Shown here in pieces: positions 12,991 to 23,380 of a DNA stretch of 64,000 nucleotides. Below the pieces are notes generated by a model that saw only the letters and a list, made by a program, of their open reading frames with translations, made no database searches and was not told the origin of the DNA. The DNA comes from Talinum fruticosum (Eukaryota; Streptophyta; Magnoliopsida; Caryophyllales; Talinaceae), in contig JAITYX010000055.1 in assembly GCA_021018815.1 (NCBI GenBank), positions 3,719,422-3,783,421 of the forward strand, in the 5' to 3' direction. Position 1 is the stretch's first letter; each line of letters starts with the position of its first letter. The position numbers were made by a program, and so were the translations under genes.

Positions 12991-13220
12991 TCAATCAGGT
13001 CCCCAAAAATTAACTGGAGGAGATTGTAAACTTTGCGGTGGTGTTGAAGTTGATCCTCTCTCCAGCTTGTGATCGTTTTGGGTTCACCAGTGGCAATACC
13101 ATGATGATGATGATGATGATGATCTGCAGTTTTCTGCTTCTGCATGGACTTGAATGCTTCCTCAAACTTGCAACCCCTTGTCTTACTATTATTATCACTG
13201 TTTCCACCACTAATGCTCAT
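12991..13220 (-). CDS. Small His-rich protein (~76 aa) ending NFWGPD; apparent 1-base frameshift
   Basis: ATG at 13220. The first frame reads MSISGGNSDNNSKTRGCKFE, then EAFKSMQKQK and seven His encoded by a cat repeat. At an AAAA run (plus-strand TTTT 13076-13079) one added base moves it to the frame GEPKNDHKLERGS, then SLQSPPVNFWGPD and TGA at 12991-12993. The corrected length is exactly 77 codons. Without the correction the first frame runs on into hydrophobic, untypical sequence in the 3' UTR. A TATA-like element lies about 115 bases upstream and a G-box at 13570. I do not recognise the family; the CKFEEAFKSMQKQ block looks structured and the end resembles the WIP C-terminus. Probably a real plant gene of unknown function. 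Confidence 0.6.
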
Positions 13221-13335
13221 CTCTCTGATCTTTTCTCTCTCTCTCTGTCTGTGTCTGTCTGGCTGGCTGTAGATATGTAATAATGGCTGAGCAGATTTGG
13301 TGATGGTGAAAAATATGAGGGTTGAAAGTGGTTGA

Positions 13336-13342
13336 TTTATAT
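13336..13342 (-). promoter_or_regulatory. TATA box of the His-rich gene
   Basis: Minus strand catataaatc, about 115 bases upstream of the ATG; a CT-rich leader (13225-13260) lies between. Confidence 0.45.
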
Positions 13343-13569
13343 GTGGTTGTCAAAGTGTGTGGCGATCATCTGCAGAGAAAGAGAAGTGGTTTTAGGGAGA
13401 AAACTGTGGTCATGCATTTGGTATCAATTCGACTGACTGGGTTTGGTTGGTGGCTTCATTTTGATTATTATTTTAAAATCACAGTCCCAGGTTTTGAATA
13501 TTAAACAATTTGATGCAGCAGTGGTTTGGTTTTCCAACTCCACTGAGCTTGGTTTAATCAACGCATAAG

Positions 13570-13575
13570 CACGTG
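13570..13575 (-). promoter_or_regulatory. G-box CACGTG upstream of the His-rich gene
   Basis: Perfect CACGTG, 350 bases upstream of the ATG; bHLH/bZIP core by established knowledge, function here inferred. Confidence 0.4.
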
Positions 13576-13722
13576 GTATAATCATGCTTCCCGTAATTGG
13601 ACCATTACTTGAAAACTAAATGCTCTATTGCTCTTCTATTCCACTTTTACATACATTAATTAATCACCCCAACAACTTTTTTTTAAAAATAAAGAAATTG
13701 ATGATTTATATTCAATTGTGTC

Positions 13723-13888
13723 AAAGTATTTTATACTTAGTTTCATTTACTTTTAACTTATAATTTTACAACTTTTTATAATTTCTTATAATTCTTTATA
13801 ACTAAGTTTATAACTATTTTACATCTCCTTACTACTGCTTACGTCTCTTTACAATCTTACTTACAACTCCTTATAACTAAATGAAACA
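13723..13888. repeat. TTATAA/TTACAA-rich element with inverted ends
   Basis: Begins gtttcattta and ends taaatgaaac, with a body of repeated ttataa/ttacaa words. A similar body in the opposite orientation is at about 40240-40455. Possibly a small MITE. Confidence 0.45.
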
Positions 13889-14109
13889 TCGCCTTAGTAT
13901 ATCAAATTAAATGAATTTGGAATGATAATTGGTTATATTTCAATCAAATATGCCCACATCCAAATTCATTTTTATTTTCTCGGGTCTTAAAAAAGGATTT
14001 TTAAATTCATGGATCTTAAATGGATCTTCAATGGATACATATTCTTCTTAGGATTTGAATTGAATATTTATTTTATTTTTATTTTTTTAAATGGGTAAAT
14101 GAAAATATT

Positions 14110-14940
14110 ACTAGCAATCAGTTAGGTAGCCCTTCTCACAAGGGTTCTACTTAGGGTGTCATTTGCCAAAATCGCCGAGAGGGAATGGGATGGACAACAG
14201 TCCCACGAGGACGGCACCGAGATCTTGTGCCCATGATGTGCTAACCAATCCACCGCACAATTGGCTTCTATAAACACATGATTAAAAGTATAACTCCTAA
14301 AATAAGACATTAATCGAAGAATGTCCTTTATGATGAAGTCAACCTCGCCATCGTGGTTTGATATTGCCTTGGACAGACTTCAATAATGACCTTGTTATCT
14401 CTCTCAACTTGAATATCACATATGTTTGCTTTGATTGCCTCTTGAAGACCATGTCCGAGTGCACTAGCTTCAAGCAATCGGGATAGATGTGAAACCTAGT
14501 TGGGCCGCTCCTGCCTTGATTAGATGACTTTGGTCATCCCGTAGTATGAAACCCATTGCTGCACTTTCGTCTCTAAAAGAGCCATCAAAATTAAGTTTGA
14601 ACCATCCTAGCTGGGAGTTTATTCCACTTAACTAAATGAATTTTCTTTGATTTGTTGTCTGGTCGTCTTGGTATCGTAGTCCAGGTGGGGATAGTTTTGT
14701 TCTTGAATTCCATTCCGCAAAGGCTCTTTTTGCTCGATTACCGTTCCGAGGTGGTTGAACTCTTCGTCTCGAAAAATGAGGTCATTTCTTTCCTTCTAGA
14801 TGCTCCATAAAAGAAATAGAAACCTTTGGAAATGCTTTGGATGGAGGGCCGAATGGGCCGCTTGGATGAGGGATCTTCCGCTAGAGATGGATTTGAATTG
14901 AACATAATCACACTAAGAGCATCCGCGTCCATGATCCAAA
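14110..14940 (-). pseudogene. LINE (non-LTR retrotransposon) RNase H-domain remnant
   Basis: On the minus strand, in several frames with stops. LGWFKLNFDGSFRDESAAMG carries the catalytic Asp of the FDGS motif, followed by LGHGLQEAIKANICDIQVER and, further on, HVFIEANCAVDWLAHHG. These are the RVT_3-type RNase H landmarks of plant LINE-like elements (FDGS, ExxAL, VExDN, H..REAN..ADWLA). The upstream part (to 14940) may be the end of the reverse transcriptase. Decayed and non-functional. The right end is cut by a MITE at 14914. Confidence 0.75.
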
Positions 14941-15190
14941 ATTTTGAATCACATGTGAGGGTCTACATCATCCATATCATCTAAGAGCAATTGCAACGGA
15001 AGATCATGTGATCCCATTTTGTCCATATGAACTAATACATCTTGCCGCAACGCACATTTCATTTAACTCGAGGTCAATCTACCCGTATGGTCGCTCACGT
15101 ACTCAATCCGCCCGTATGATCCAAAAATTGGATTGTAAGATGATGTGGAGGATGTAGACCCCCATTGGATCATAGATGCAAATGCTCTTA
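14914..15190. mobile_element. MITE with taagagcat...atgctctta terminal inverted repeats
   Basis: The left end (taagagcatccgcgtccatg then atccaa) and the right end (ggatcatagatgcaaatgctctta read inverted) pair over about 45 bases, including gggtctacatcatcc against ggatgtagaccc. Possible TA target duplication. Confidence 0.7.
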
Positions 15191-15508
15191 TAATCCAAAT
15201 TTTTGGTACTCAATCTATCACCTCTACACCCTTGAATTATCAAATTGGATCGTCAAATAAAATATTTCCTATAAAGCTTACAAATATATATATTTAATTA
15301 ATTTTCTTGTTTAAATATGGAAAAATTGATAAAAACAAAATAAAAAAAGAAAAACTAATGCAAGATGGATACGCGGGAGGATTGAGTACACGAGCGATAA
15401 TACGATCCGATTAACCTCGAGTTAAATAGAATGTGCGTTTGCAGCAAGCTAAATTGGATCATATAGATAAAATTAAATCACATGATCCCGCGTTACAATT
15501 GTTCTAAA
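14983..15508. repeat. Large inverted repeat, arms ~140 bp, overlapping the MITE
   Basis: Left arm 14983-15125 (gatcatgtgat ... cgcacatttcatttaactcgagg ... gtactcaatcc) pairs with right arm 15361-15506 read inverted. About 235 bases of spacer lie between. It shares its left arm with the MITE above, so two nested hairpin elements are likely. Confidence 0.7.
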
Positions 15509-15747
15509 TGATTCTATTCTATGTCTAAAAATAGACCGATATCTACATCCATCTAAGATGTATATCCTTCTACAAGACTCAATGGGCCAAAAAAGAAAGA
15601 TGTACATGTATGTATAAATGTGGCGGATCTAACACTCATGGCGAGTCTTATCGTGGATCTAATTGGATCATGGCTAGATTCATTAGCCAAATCTAGGGAA
15701 TATTGATCTTTATGCTTAGTGATTTTCTAAGACAGCCCATAGTGGCC

Positions 15748-15774
15748 AGCCCAGCCCAGCCCAGCCCAGCCCAG
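15748..15774. repeat. (CCCAG)n short tandem repeat
   Basis: Five units of cccag (agcccagcccagcccag pattern) beside AT-rich DNA. Confidence 0.9.
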
Positions 15775-16334
15775 AGGGAGGGCCCATTTCTTGCGTCCCT
15801 GGCGAATTAAGCTCACCGCTTTTTATTCTTCATTTACCGTAGCGGGATTATTTTTTTTACTATTCAAAATGATAATTGGTTATATCTATCAACAATTTAG
15901 TAAATTAAATTATTAAACTCATAAATTTAGACCAAATCTTTTTGTAAATCTTGCGAAGGGAGCTGGGAAAATAGAACTATTTTTATTTGTAAATCATTTA
16001 TGTTCTTTTATATTTATTAATTTTTTATTTATTTAGATTCGTTTTTACTCTTTTATATTCATTTATATTCTTTTCTATTTATATTTCTGTTTAATGAACT
16101 TACTTTGTTTATATTCTTTTCTATTTATATTTCTGTTTAGTACACTTACAAGTAAGTTCGACCAATAACAATGAGTTGTTGAAAAATACCAAGAAAATGA
16201 TTGAAATTAGCAAATAAAAAAGATTAAATCATTATATCAATAATGGCTGAATTTTTTACAACCGATTGATGTCCAAAATTGGATGGCCAAAGTGAGAGTA
16301 GTAATCCATCATGATGAGGATCAGAGGGATGAAA
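15775..16334. other. AT-rich spacer and 3' flank of WIP copy 1
   Basis: Short ttatattc/tttatttc repeats around 16000-16140; otherwise nothing recognised. Confidence 0.5.
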
Positions 16335-16618
16335 TTAGAAGCGCAGGGTGGAAGGGCCAAAGCAGTCGAGCTCCATGATCTTCTTGACGGAATTCTCAGT
16401 GTTGATGAGGGCGGCCCTCCTCATCTGGGCGGAGGCAGATCTGGCACTGCCCGAGGAGGAGGAGAGAGAAAACGACGAAGATTTCATCTTTTAGAGAGAC
16501 GCTGGTGGAGAGTACGGAGGGGGTAATTCCAGCGAGCAAAGCCCTGATCTTTGAGAGCTTCAACAGCCGCCATGCTCGCAGCCACCACGTATGATCTTGC
16601 TGCTGCTCTTGCGCTCAT
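16335..16618 (-). CDS. Wound-induced peptide (WIP, DUF3774) copy 1, divergent C-terminus, apparent 1-base frameshift
   Basis: ATG at 16618. The DUF3774 core is plain: SYVVAASMAAVEALKDQGFA followed by RWNYPLRTLHQRLSKR. A stop then appears, but one extra base in the AAAA run (plus-strand TTTT 16489-16492) continues into a Ser-rich linker and ENSVKKIMELDCFGPSTLRF, stop at 16335-16337. The corrected length is 95 codons (94 aa), normal for WIPs. The usual terminal CWGPN is replaced by CFGPS plus four extra residues. WIPs are small plant-only proteins induced by wounding and linked to immune responses. Single exon, TATATAAG box about 115 bases upstream, G-box at 16880. Confidence 0.8.
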
Positions 16619-16729
16619 CTTTGATTGTTTTTGTTTCAGGAGATGATAAAATCCTCAGAGATTTTGATGAATTTGAAGGAGCGAGTTTGATTCTGAATGT
16701 GTTGTGTTCTCATCTTAAGGGAAGGAGGC

Positions 16730-16737
16730 TTATATAA
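16730..16737 (-). promoter_or_regulatory. TATA box of WIP copy 1
   Basis: Minus strand ggattatataagcc; the same ttatataag context recurs before WIP copy 3. Confidence 0.6.
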
Positions 16738-16879
16738 TCCAGCTCTTCGTCAATGAAGAGAGAGAAAGTGAAAACCAGGGGCTAAGAGAGAGAGGGTTGA
16801 AGATACCACATATTCAATTCAAGGATTTTTTTTTTTTTAATGGGGGTACGTAACGTAACACTTGGCGGCTGGAGGAAAC

Positions 16880-16885
16880 CACGTG
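16880..16885 (-). promoter_or_regulatory. G-box CACGTG upstream of WIP copy 1
   Basis: Perfect CACGTG 260 bases upstream of the ATG. A MYC-type (jasmonate) site would suit a wound gene; this is inference. Confidence 0.4.
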
Positions 16886-17867
16886 CGCCTGCCTTCAGCT
16901 TTCAACAAACCACGCGGGTTTATATTCTTTTCTTTTCTTTTCTCTTCGTTTTTTAAAGAGACGTTCACGTTTACCTTCCTCTAGACATTTGATAATTATT
17001 TATAAACTTTTCAGATATTAATATGTATTTTTACAAATCTTTATTGGATTAATTAATATTTAAGTGATATATTGAGCTTTGTTATTAATAATAAATAATA
17101 TTTAAATACGATATATATGTTGATGTGGTATAAAAAAAGATGTATAATGTCACAATTACTCTTTTATAATATGTATTCTCTTTTTAGGCATTGGGGTAAA
17201 AAGTTATGTCCTTTTACACTTTCGATTAACCTTTTGCTATTTTTTTATGTTAAATATTTTTTATCTCTAAATCTAAGGTGGGTAAAACTAAATACCAATA
17301 CCCGAAATATTTATAAATGATTTTTAAATACTTAGAGGAGGTAAATGTAAATATCTCGTTTTTCAAACGTTATACGGTACTCAAAGTTTTAAATTTAATC
17401 AATGCTATTGATTATTTCAAGATCCATCCATTAATTTTAGAATAATTTTTTCTAAAACTCTATTAAAAAATAATTTAATTAGAGTTATAAACTTCTATGT
17501 AGATTCAAGCATATTAGTGAGAACGAAGAGATTTTTAAGAATATCTATATTGTAAAATGATAATACATAAATTATGTTTTAATTAGAAAAATGATAAATG
17601 TCAAGGGGAAAAAATAATCGGCTTAAAAATATATATATGGTGTAAAACTTATTGCGTTAATATTTACAAAGTAAATATATATATAATCACTAAATACTTG
17701 CAATCTTCCCGTTATAAAATAAATTGCATATATAATTCTTATTTTGGCACGTACCAAAAAAATGTCTTTCTCTCAATCTTTTTCACAACATAGTCTCTTA
17801 TGATACGTGTTTTGTGCTCCAAATTAACAATCGAAAATTGATCATAATGGCAAACAGGAAGAAAATA

Positions 17868-18139
17868 CTCCATTCGTTTTACAATACATGTCATTTTAAC
17901 TAAATTTTTTCATTTCATAATACTTATCACTTTATAATTTCAATGACCTATTAATTACTAGTTTATCAATTTTGTACTTATTAATTGTCTTGTTTCTCTT
18001 CCTTTTTCATTAATTTTCTTCATTTCCATTAAATTATAAGGTCAATTTGATATTTTAACATAAAATTTGTCATAAATTTTGTGTTTACTTGATATTGCCG
18101 CATAACTTTAAAACGACATGTATTTTAAAAAGGAGGGAG
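17868..18139. mobile_element. Stowaway-like MITE, 272 bp
   Basis: Flanked by TA on both sides. The left end ctccattcgttttacaatac then atgtc and the right end (read inverted) ctccctcctttttaaaatac then atgtc are terminal inverted repeats. TA duplication and the CTCC start fit the Tc1/mariner-derived Stowaway group. Confidence 0.85.
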
Positions 18140-18249
18140 TAATAGGATTAATACGATGTAAAGACGATTGAATTGTATGTAGCCTTTTAACCCACTAATT
18201 GAAGTACGTGTGTCTTCGATCGAGTTATTGTAATGTGTTGCTGAACTTC

Positions 18250-18515
18250 GAAATTAATCAAATACCTCGGCAAAAATTTGAGTTCGGGTCGAAATCGGGT
18301 TGATCATCGGATGAAGTTTTTGTCCAAGCATCCTTTTTTTTCGAGTCGGACAATTCATACAAGCGTAAATTCGGGTTAAACTTGGGTTCGGACAATAGAA
18401 ATATGAAAATTTTATGTGCGAATTTAAAATTCAAAAAAAGAGTCGTACACAAACCCGATTTTTTCGGATCGGACAAATTCGGGTAATCGAGTCGAATAAA
18501 ATTTTACCAGCGCTA
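18250..18515 (-). repeat. Dispersed ~270-bp repeat, copy 2 (inverted)
   Basis: The reverse complement runs ctggtaaaattttattcgac, ttgtccgatccgaaaa, ttctattgtccgaacccaag, in the same order as the copy at 4894-5170. Confidence 0.7.
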
Positions 18516-19088
18516 CCCTCATTGCAATCATGAGGAATCTAAGGGCTACTAGTGTCCCGAATCTACCACGCCCCAAATACCAATCCGATATATGATAGGA
18601 TTTACGTGAGGCAGAGAGTGATTTTGGAGAAACTGAGAGAACGAGAAATCTTGTGCATTGAACTCCCTCACACTCCACATTTCATTATCAAATCCGTAAC
18701 TTGCCCCTACAATGAGGACATGTAACTTGGAATTTGAGTTATGTCTAAAAGCTTCTGTCCAGATTTACTACCATTAAGGATGTTTTGTACAAAGACACTT
18801 TTATAATTGGAATATTCTATATTTCATCCGAACTAGACGTCAAAAGCGTTCTTTGTTAATTTTTGATAATAAAAAATAAATTATTTAGCTGATTTCAAAG
18901 TTATCAAATAAGAAATATATTGATTCTTCATATATAAAATAGAATTTTTTAATCACAATTTCGACGAGGCATCATCGATATAGATTTAAACTGTGAGGGT
19001 AGTGTTTTAAGTTAACAAAATTGACTGTCATTCATATATATATATATATATCGTATCATATGCACAAAATTGATGGACAGAGAATGAA

Positions 19089-19331
19089 TCAATTAGGACT
19101 CCAACAGCTCAAATACATGACTTTCCTAAGCGAATCCTCAGAATCAGATTGGTTGAATGTGGAGAGAGAGCGCGAAGAGATCTTCTTGTTAGCTTGAAAG
19201 AAGAAGGGAAGACTGTTCTTGGCATGGTGATGAAAGGACCTTAAAGTGTAATTCCACCTGGCAAATCCTTGGTCTTTTAGTGCCTCCACTGCTGACATTA
19301 CTATCCATGCTCTGCTTTTCACTGAACTCAT
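19089..19331 (-). CDS. Wound-induced peptide (WIP, DUF3774) copy 2
   Basis: Intact single-exon ORF of 80 aa. The core SRAWIVMSAVEALKDQGFAR, then WNYTLRSFHHHAKNS, is the DUF3774 signature. A Lys/Ser-rich linker follows, then DSEDSLRKVMYLSCWSPN. The usual CWGPN is CWSPN here. Compared with copies 3 and 4 the AAS in the N-terminal motif is shortened (VMSAVEAL). No signal peptide is obvious; the N-terminal segment is mildly hydrophobic. A TATAAA element lies about 105 bases upstream. Same strand as the other WIPs, so tandem duplication is likely. Confidence 0.9.
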   Translation of the reverse strand: MSSVKSRAWIVMSAVEALKDQGFARWNYTLRSFHHHAKNSLPFFFQANKKISSRSLSTFNQSDSEDSLRKVMYLSCWSPN

Positions 19332-19437
19332 TTCTTTTCTGGGTTTTGCTTACAATGAATGGGTATGGAGCAGAAGTTGATTGAATTTTGTTTGCAGAGT
19401 GCTGATGAATGGAGAATCAAGTGTCAAGTTTGGTGAT

Positions 19438-19444
19438 TTATAAA
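19438..19444 (-). promoter_or_regulatory. TATA box of WIP copy 2
   Basis: Minus strand cttttataaatc, about 107 bases upstream of the ATG. Confidence 0.5.
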
Positions 19445-20752
19445 AGAGTGTTGGAGAGAGAGAGAGAGACATTTGTCGTGTTGTTTACTGGGGGCAGGAC
19501 GCAGGAAGAGGATGGTCCGTCCAGGCTGGTTTTCGCAATACAGCAGGAGAAGTTGGCCCCTTGTTTTCGGTTCCCAAAATTTGTGGGGGCATTCACTAGC
19601 GGTACCAGTGACGTGAATATTGACGGCATTCATTGACCCCGGAGAACAGTCGTTAGGTGCATAATCTTAACCTACGGAATTCATAAATTCTTATTATTCA
19701 ATTTATTATTTATTATTTATATTTATTTTTATTATTTATACAAAGAAGAATATAACTAAAATGTTATCATAAATAGTAAAGTAATTTAGTAATATTTAAT
19801 AAATTTAAACAGTCATGTATGTAAATACTGAAAATAAACAAATATACAAAGAAAAATAATAACTCAATTTAAGTTATGTTAAGTTCATTATATATATTAA
19901 ATCATACGATAAAAAAGTTTAAAATTAATCATACATATTTAATAATTAATTTAAATTTATAACTGAAACTAACGTGAATTCCGTGCTTCGCATAGGTATG
20001 TATTATTATTTAAGTAGTTGATATAATTTATAATATTAAATACATATTTCTTATAAATAATAATTAACATTAGCTCAGAGTACATACGAAGGCTTTATAA
20101 TTTAACGGTAATTATTAACCAATTTGCATGATCTTTTTTTTTTTGAGGTTACCAAATTGGTGATGGACCAAATTGGTGATGGAAAGGTAAATTTGACAAT
20201 TCAAATAAAAAGGATTTTTTTATAAAGAAAATTTTTGATGGACAAAAAAATAATAAAATATAGTGTTTTGCTGGTTAAATACTCAAGACCTTGATTTTTA
20301 ATGAAAAAAAGTAAGGGATAAATCATAATTTCTTTTAATGCCATATGATGTAATTTTTACCCTTTTATAAAATAAATTGTAAAACCTTGATTAAATATAC
20401 TCAATAAACATGATATATGTAATAGTTTTGACCGAAATTATTCATCACAATAGCAAAAAAATGTTAAAGATAATTAATATAATTTTTCCTAATAATTGCT
20501 AACTTATTTTTTTAATAATATAATTTTTTTAATTTTATAACTGTTGAATTAATTAATGAAATAATCATTTATACCTTACTTTATTTATAATTAAAATTTA
20601 TAGGTAATAAAGCGGATGTTACAAAAATTTTTTTAATAATATAAAAAATAAAAATAATTAAATAAAAAAATTTAATAATGATGCTCCAAATGTTTATCTT
20701 ACAACAAAACACTCGCTTTCAAAAACATATATATACATACACATATATATAT
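19445..20752. other. AT-rich spacer left of the retrotransposon
   Basis: Very AT-rich from 19680 on. No gene or element recognised. It ends in an AT microsatellite that served as the insertion site. Confidence 0.5.
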
Positions 20753-21370
20753 TGTTTCCGGAGAAATCCGAGTTGATGAAGTGGATGATGATTCGGAGAG
20801 AGGAAGGATTTACTGCTCCGGATGCGAGGACGTGGCACGGTGGATCCGAGTCCGAGTGATGACCGCCTAAACTCCGCAAAGGCGAAGCCCCGGGTGGTGG
20901 TTCCTGGGAACGGCCCTCCGACGCTCAAGTTAGTATCCGGTTAGGTTGAATGGATCGAGGAGATCTTCCTCGATGTGCATGGGGGATTCCTTGGGAGTCG
21001 AGAAGTTTTCCAAAGATGGAAGTTCTCGGGATGAGTGTGGATGAACGTTGATGAATGTGGATGAGTGTTGAGAGCTTAGGAGCTTGAGAGCTTGGATTCT
21101 CGGAAAGATGAGATTTCTTGCCCAATGAACATAATATAAAATCACATGCCTTGGGATTGGGAAATAGTGGGTATTTATAGGAGATTTTAAAGGGGTAAAA
21201 TGGTACTTTACCGTGGTTTAGGAAAACCCTTGCCCTAGTGGGCTTTGGGACTTTTACCTGGCCCGTTAAGGGTTGTCTTGGGCCGATTCATCCTTGATCC
21301 GACCGATTAGGCCCGGTTGGCCGGTGACGTGGCGGGTGAGCTGGTATTGAGCCGGAAAATACCCGAATCA
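20753..21370 (-). repeat. 3' LTR (left copy), 618 bp
   Basis: Begins tgtttccggagaaatc and ends tacccgaatca (TG...CA). Minus-strand TATA ctataaatacccac at about 21168-21182 marks the retroelement promoter position. Confidence 0.92.
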
Positions 21371-21385
21371 TTTAGCCCCTCTCGT
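21371..21385 (-). other. Polypurine tract of the retrotransposon
   Basis: Minus strand cgagaggggctaaa directly abuts the 3' LTR, as a polypurine tract should. Confidence 0.7.
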
Positions 21386-21460
21386 TCGCCCGCATGCCTT
21401 CCGAGGTAGGTAGGTGGAATGTGGAGCCCATTACTTTATGCCTTTATGACCCCAAATTCT

Positions 21461-21468
21461 TATAAATA
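21461..21468 (+). promoter_or_regulatory. TATA box for the antisense ORF
   Basis: Plus-strand cttataaataggggg, 79 bases before the ATG at 21540, followed by a CT-rich leader (cttcttcgttcttctccttt). A good plant core promoter, on the strand opposite to the retroelement. Confidence 0.6.
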
Positions 21469-21539
21469 GGGGGTGAATCTTGAGAAGGATAGTCAATTTT
21501 CACTTCTTCGTTCTTCTCCTTTCTCTTGCTTTGGAGAAA

Positions 21540-22070
21540 ATGATCGTTGGAGCGCTTCCGGTCGGATACGAGAAGTTGTACCCTCGCTTCAACCGAGATG
21601 AGGCCTAGCGAATAGCGATGGAGCGTCGCCGACCATCCTTTATCGCGGAAACGTTCTACCAGCTTCTCATAGATGATGCTTGGAAGCCGAGGTTGATAAA
21701 TGCCGGTGAGGAGTATGATAAATTGCTTCAAGCCACAATCCGCCCTGAGTGGGACATTCTTGAGGCTTGGGTGGAGCGCAACCATGATCTCTTCATCGAA
21801 CTTCAAGCAACGAACCCGAGCTTTTTAGCAAGCGATTCGGCGGGTGGAGGTGTCGCTTCGAGTGTTGGCTCGTCTTCTAATCTTCCTAAGGAGAGTGGCG
21901 AGTCGGTGGATGGCCCTTCTTCCCACTTCTTTGATGACCGAAGGAACTTGCCCAAGGCAAAGGGGACTAGCCTCCTTGCGAGAGAAGAAAAGGAGCCTTC
22001 CGGCGGAGAGGAAGAGGAACCTTCCCACGGAGAAGAAAAGGAACTTTCCGAAGGAGAAGTGAGTTGGTAG
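21540..22070 (+). pseudogene. Antisense ORF (aORF) of the Tat-type element, one in-frame stop
   Basis: Runs on the plus strand, opposite to gag-pro, between the repeat arrays and the 3' LTR. From the ATG at 21540 it reads MIVGALPVGYEKLYPRFNRD, then EA and TAG at 21606. It continues in the same frame through a second ATG at 21618 (MERRRPSFIAETFYQLLID) to the stop at 22068-22070: 176 residues counting the stop position. The middle (WKPRLINAGEEYDKLLQ, EWDILEAWVERNHDLFIELQ) is charged and helical in character. The end is Glu/Ser-rich with imperfect EEKEPS/EEEEPS repeats. Antisense ORFs at this position are described for Tat-lineage elements (Grande, RIRE2, Retand types); their function is unknown. 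The TAG could be decay, or translation may start at 21618 (150 aa). Confidence 0.6.
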
Positions 22071-22320
22071 TCGGGGCTCTCATTCCGTCTAAATAGTGTA
22101 ACCGTAGCGTAGTAGTATTGTAACTCGTGGTGTGGTAGCGTAGTATCTTTAACTTTAGACGCCCTGTTTTCCTTGTAATGGCGCGTTGCGTGCTCTTGTT
22201 GTAATGAATGAATGAGTGAAGGGCGTTTGCTTTGTCAACTTTGCTTTCCTTTGGTTTCTTATCTTGTCATAGACGCTCTGTTGTGAAAAATGATTTTTAC
22301 GTAGCCCCTTGGGCTCAAAG
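22071..22320. other. 3' flank of the antisense ORF
   Basis: Non-coding; includes aatgaatgaatgagtg. It leads into the repeat arrays. Confidence 0.5.
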
Positions 22321-22429
22321 GGTAATTTTTGAGCAACCTTTAAGCTCCCGGAGGCTTGAAAGTACTTGAGTATGGATATCTCGCTAGGGAACATACCACG
22401 GGGAACGCGACCTCTTAACTTTAAGTTAG

Positions 22430-22795
22430 GAGTGCGAGTGCCCATGACGGTATGGGTCTTTGCGTGACCTTTCGATATCGAAGGTTCGAAAGTGCGTGAG
22501 TGCCCATGACGAAATGGGTCTTTGCGCGACCTTTCGATTCTCGAAGGTTCGAAAGTGCGTGAGTACCCATGACGGGATGGGTCTTTGCGCGACCTTTCGA
22601 TTCCTGAAGGTTCGAAAGTGCGTGAGTGCCCATGACGGAATGGGTCTTTGCGCAACCTTTCGATTCCCGAAGGTTCGAAAGTGTGTGAGTGCCTATGAGG
22701 GGATGGGTCTTTGCGCGACCTTTCGATTCCCGAAGGTTCGAAAGTGCGTGAGTCTCGCCACGGAACATCCCACGAGAACGCGACCCCCAACCTTC
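22430..22795. repeat. Tandem array A, 63-bp unit, about 5 copies
   Basis: Word aaggttcgaa recurs at 22481, 22544, 22607, 22670 and 22733, an exact 63-base period. Each unit contains gagtgcccatgac, atgggtctttgcgcgacc and tttcgattcc. Since 63 is a multiple of 3, both strands stay open, which explains the long spurious ORFs here. Confidence 0.95.
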
Positions 22796-23380
22796 CGTTA
22801 GGAATGCGAGTGCCCATGACGGAATGGGTCTTTGTGCGACCTTTAAGCTCCCGGAGGCTTGAAAGTGCTTGAGAGATAGCTTCTTGAAGGGTACAACTTT
22901 ATGGGGTTGAGAGTGCGATTTTCGGCTCCCGGAGGCCAAGTTGTCGCTGAGTGCAAACCGACTTCGAACCCCAAAGGATAGCCCCTTGTGAAGGTAGAGA
23001 TGCGACTTGTTAGCCCTTGGGGCTAAGTCGTTGCTTGACGAGCTTTTGGGCCTTGCTCGTTCGTTTTTGCAATCCTTGCAATTTATGTGATTGATTGATT
23101 TTTTACTTAGCCCCTTGGGGCTAAAAAAGAGTCTTGCGGGGAGAATGAGTTTTCTTGTGATCCTCCTGGGGCTCTTACGTGGACGATAAGTCCTCCCGTG
23201 GTCCTTCTAGGGCTCTTGCGGGAGGATGAGTCATCTCGTGATCTTTCTAGGGCCTTCAAGGCGTCCCAGCCCCTATGTGCCTCGGATTCGAAGAAAGTAA
23301 ATTTGCCCATGGTAGCGTTGTCTTGAAAGTGCATGAACGTAAGTATCTCGCGAGGGTATATCCCTCGGAAAACGTGACCC
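22796..23380. other. Retroelement 3' region, degenerate repeat flanks
   Basis: Scattered pieces of the array motifs (agctcccggaggct, gccccttggggcta) without a clear period. Confidence 0.6.

Larger units (their letters stand above)
16886..19088. other. AT-rich spacer between WIP copies 1 and 2
   Basis: Contains a MITE (17868-18139) and one inverted copy of the dispersed repeat (18250-18515). No other gene seen. Confidence 0.5.

Noticed and set aside
13010..13210. Ile-rich alternative frame of the His-rich gene
   Set aside because: The poly-Ile tract is the frame shadow of the cat repeat; only the frame with the CKFEEAF block and NFWGPD end looks coding.
22430..22795. Regular repeats resembling a CRISPR array
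   Set aside because: Units are contiguous with no unique spacers, and the DNA is a plant retroelement.
22155..22939. Overlapping ORFs of 113-220 codons on both strands
   Set aside because: The 63-bp unit is a multiple of three, so any stop-free frame stays open; peptides are pure repeats.
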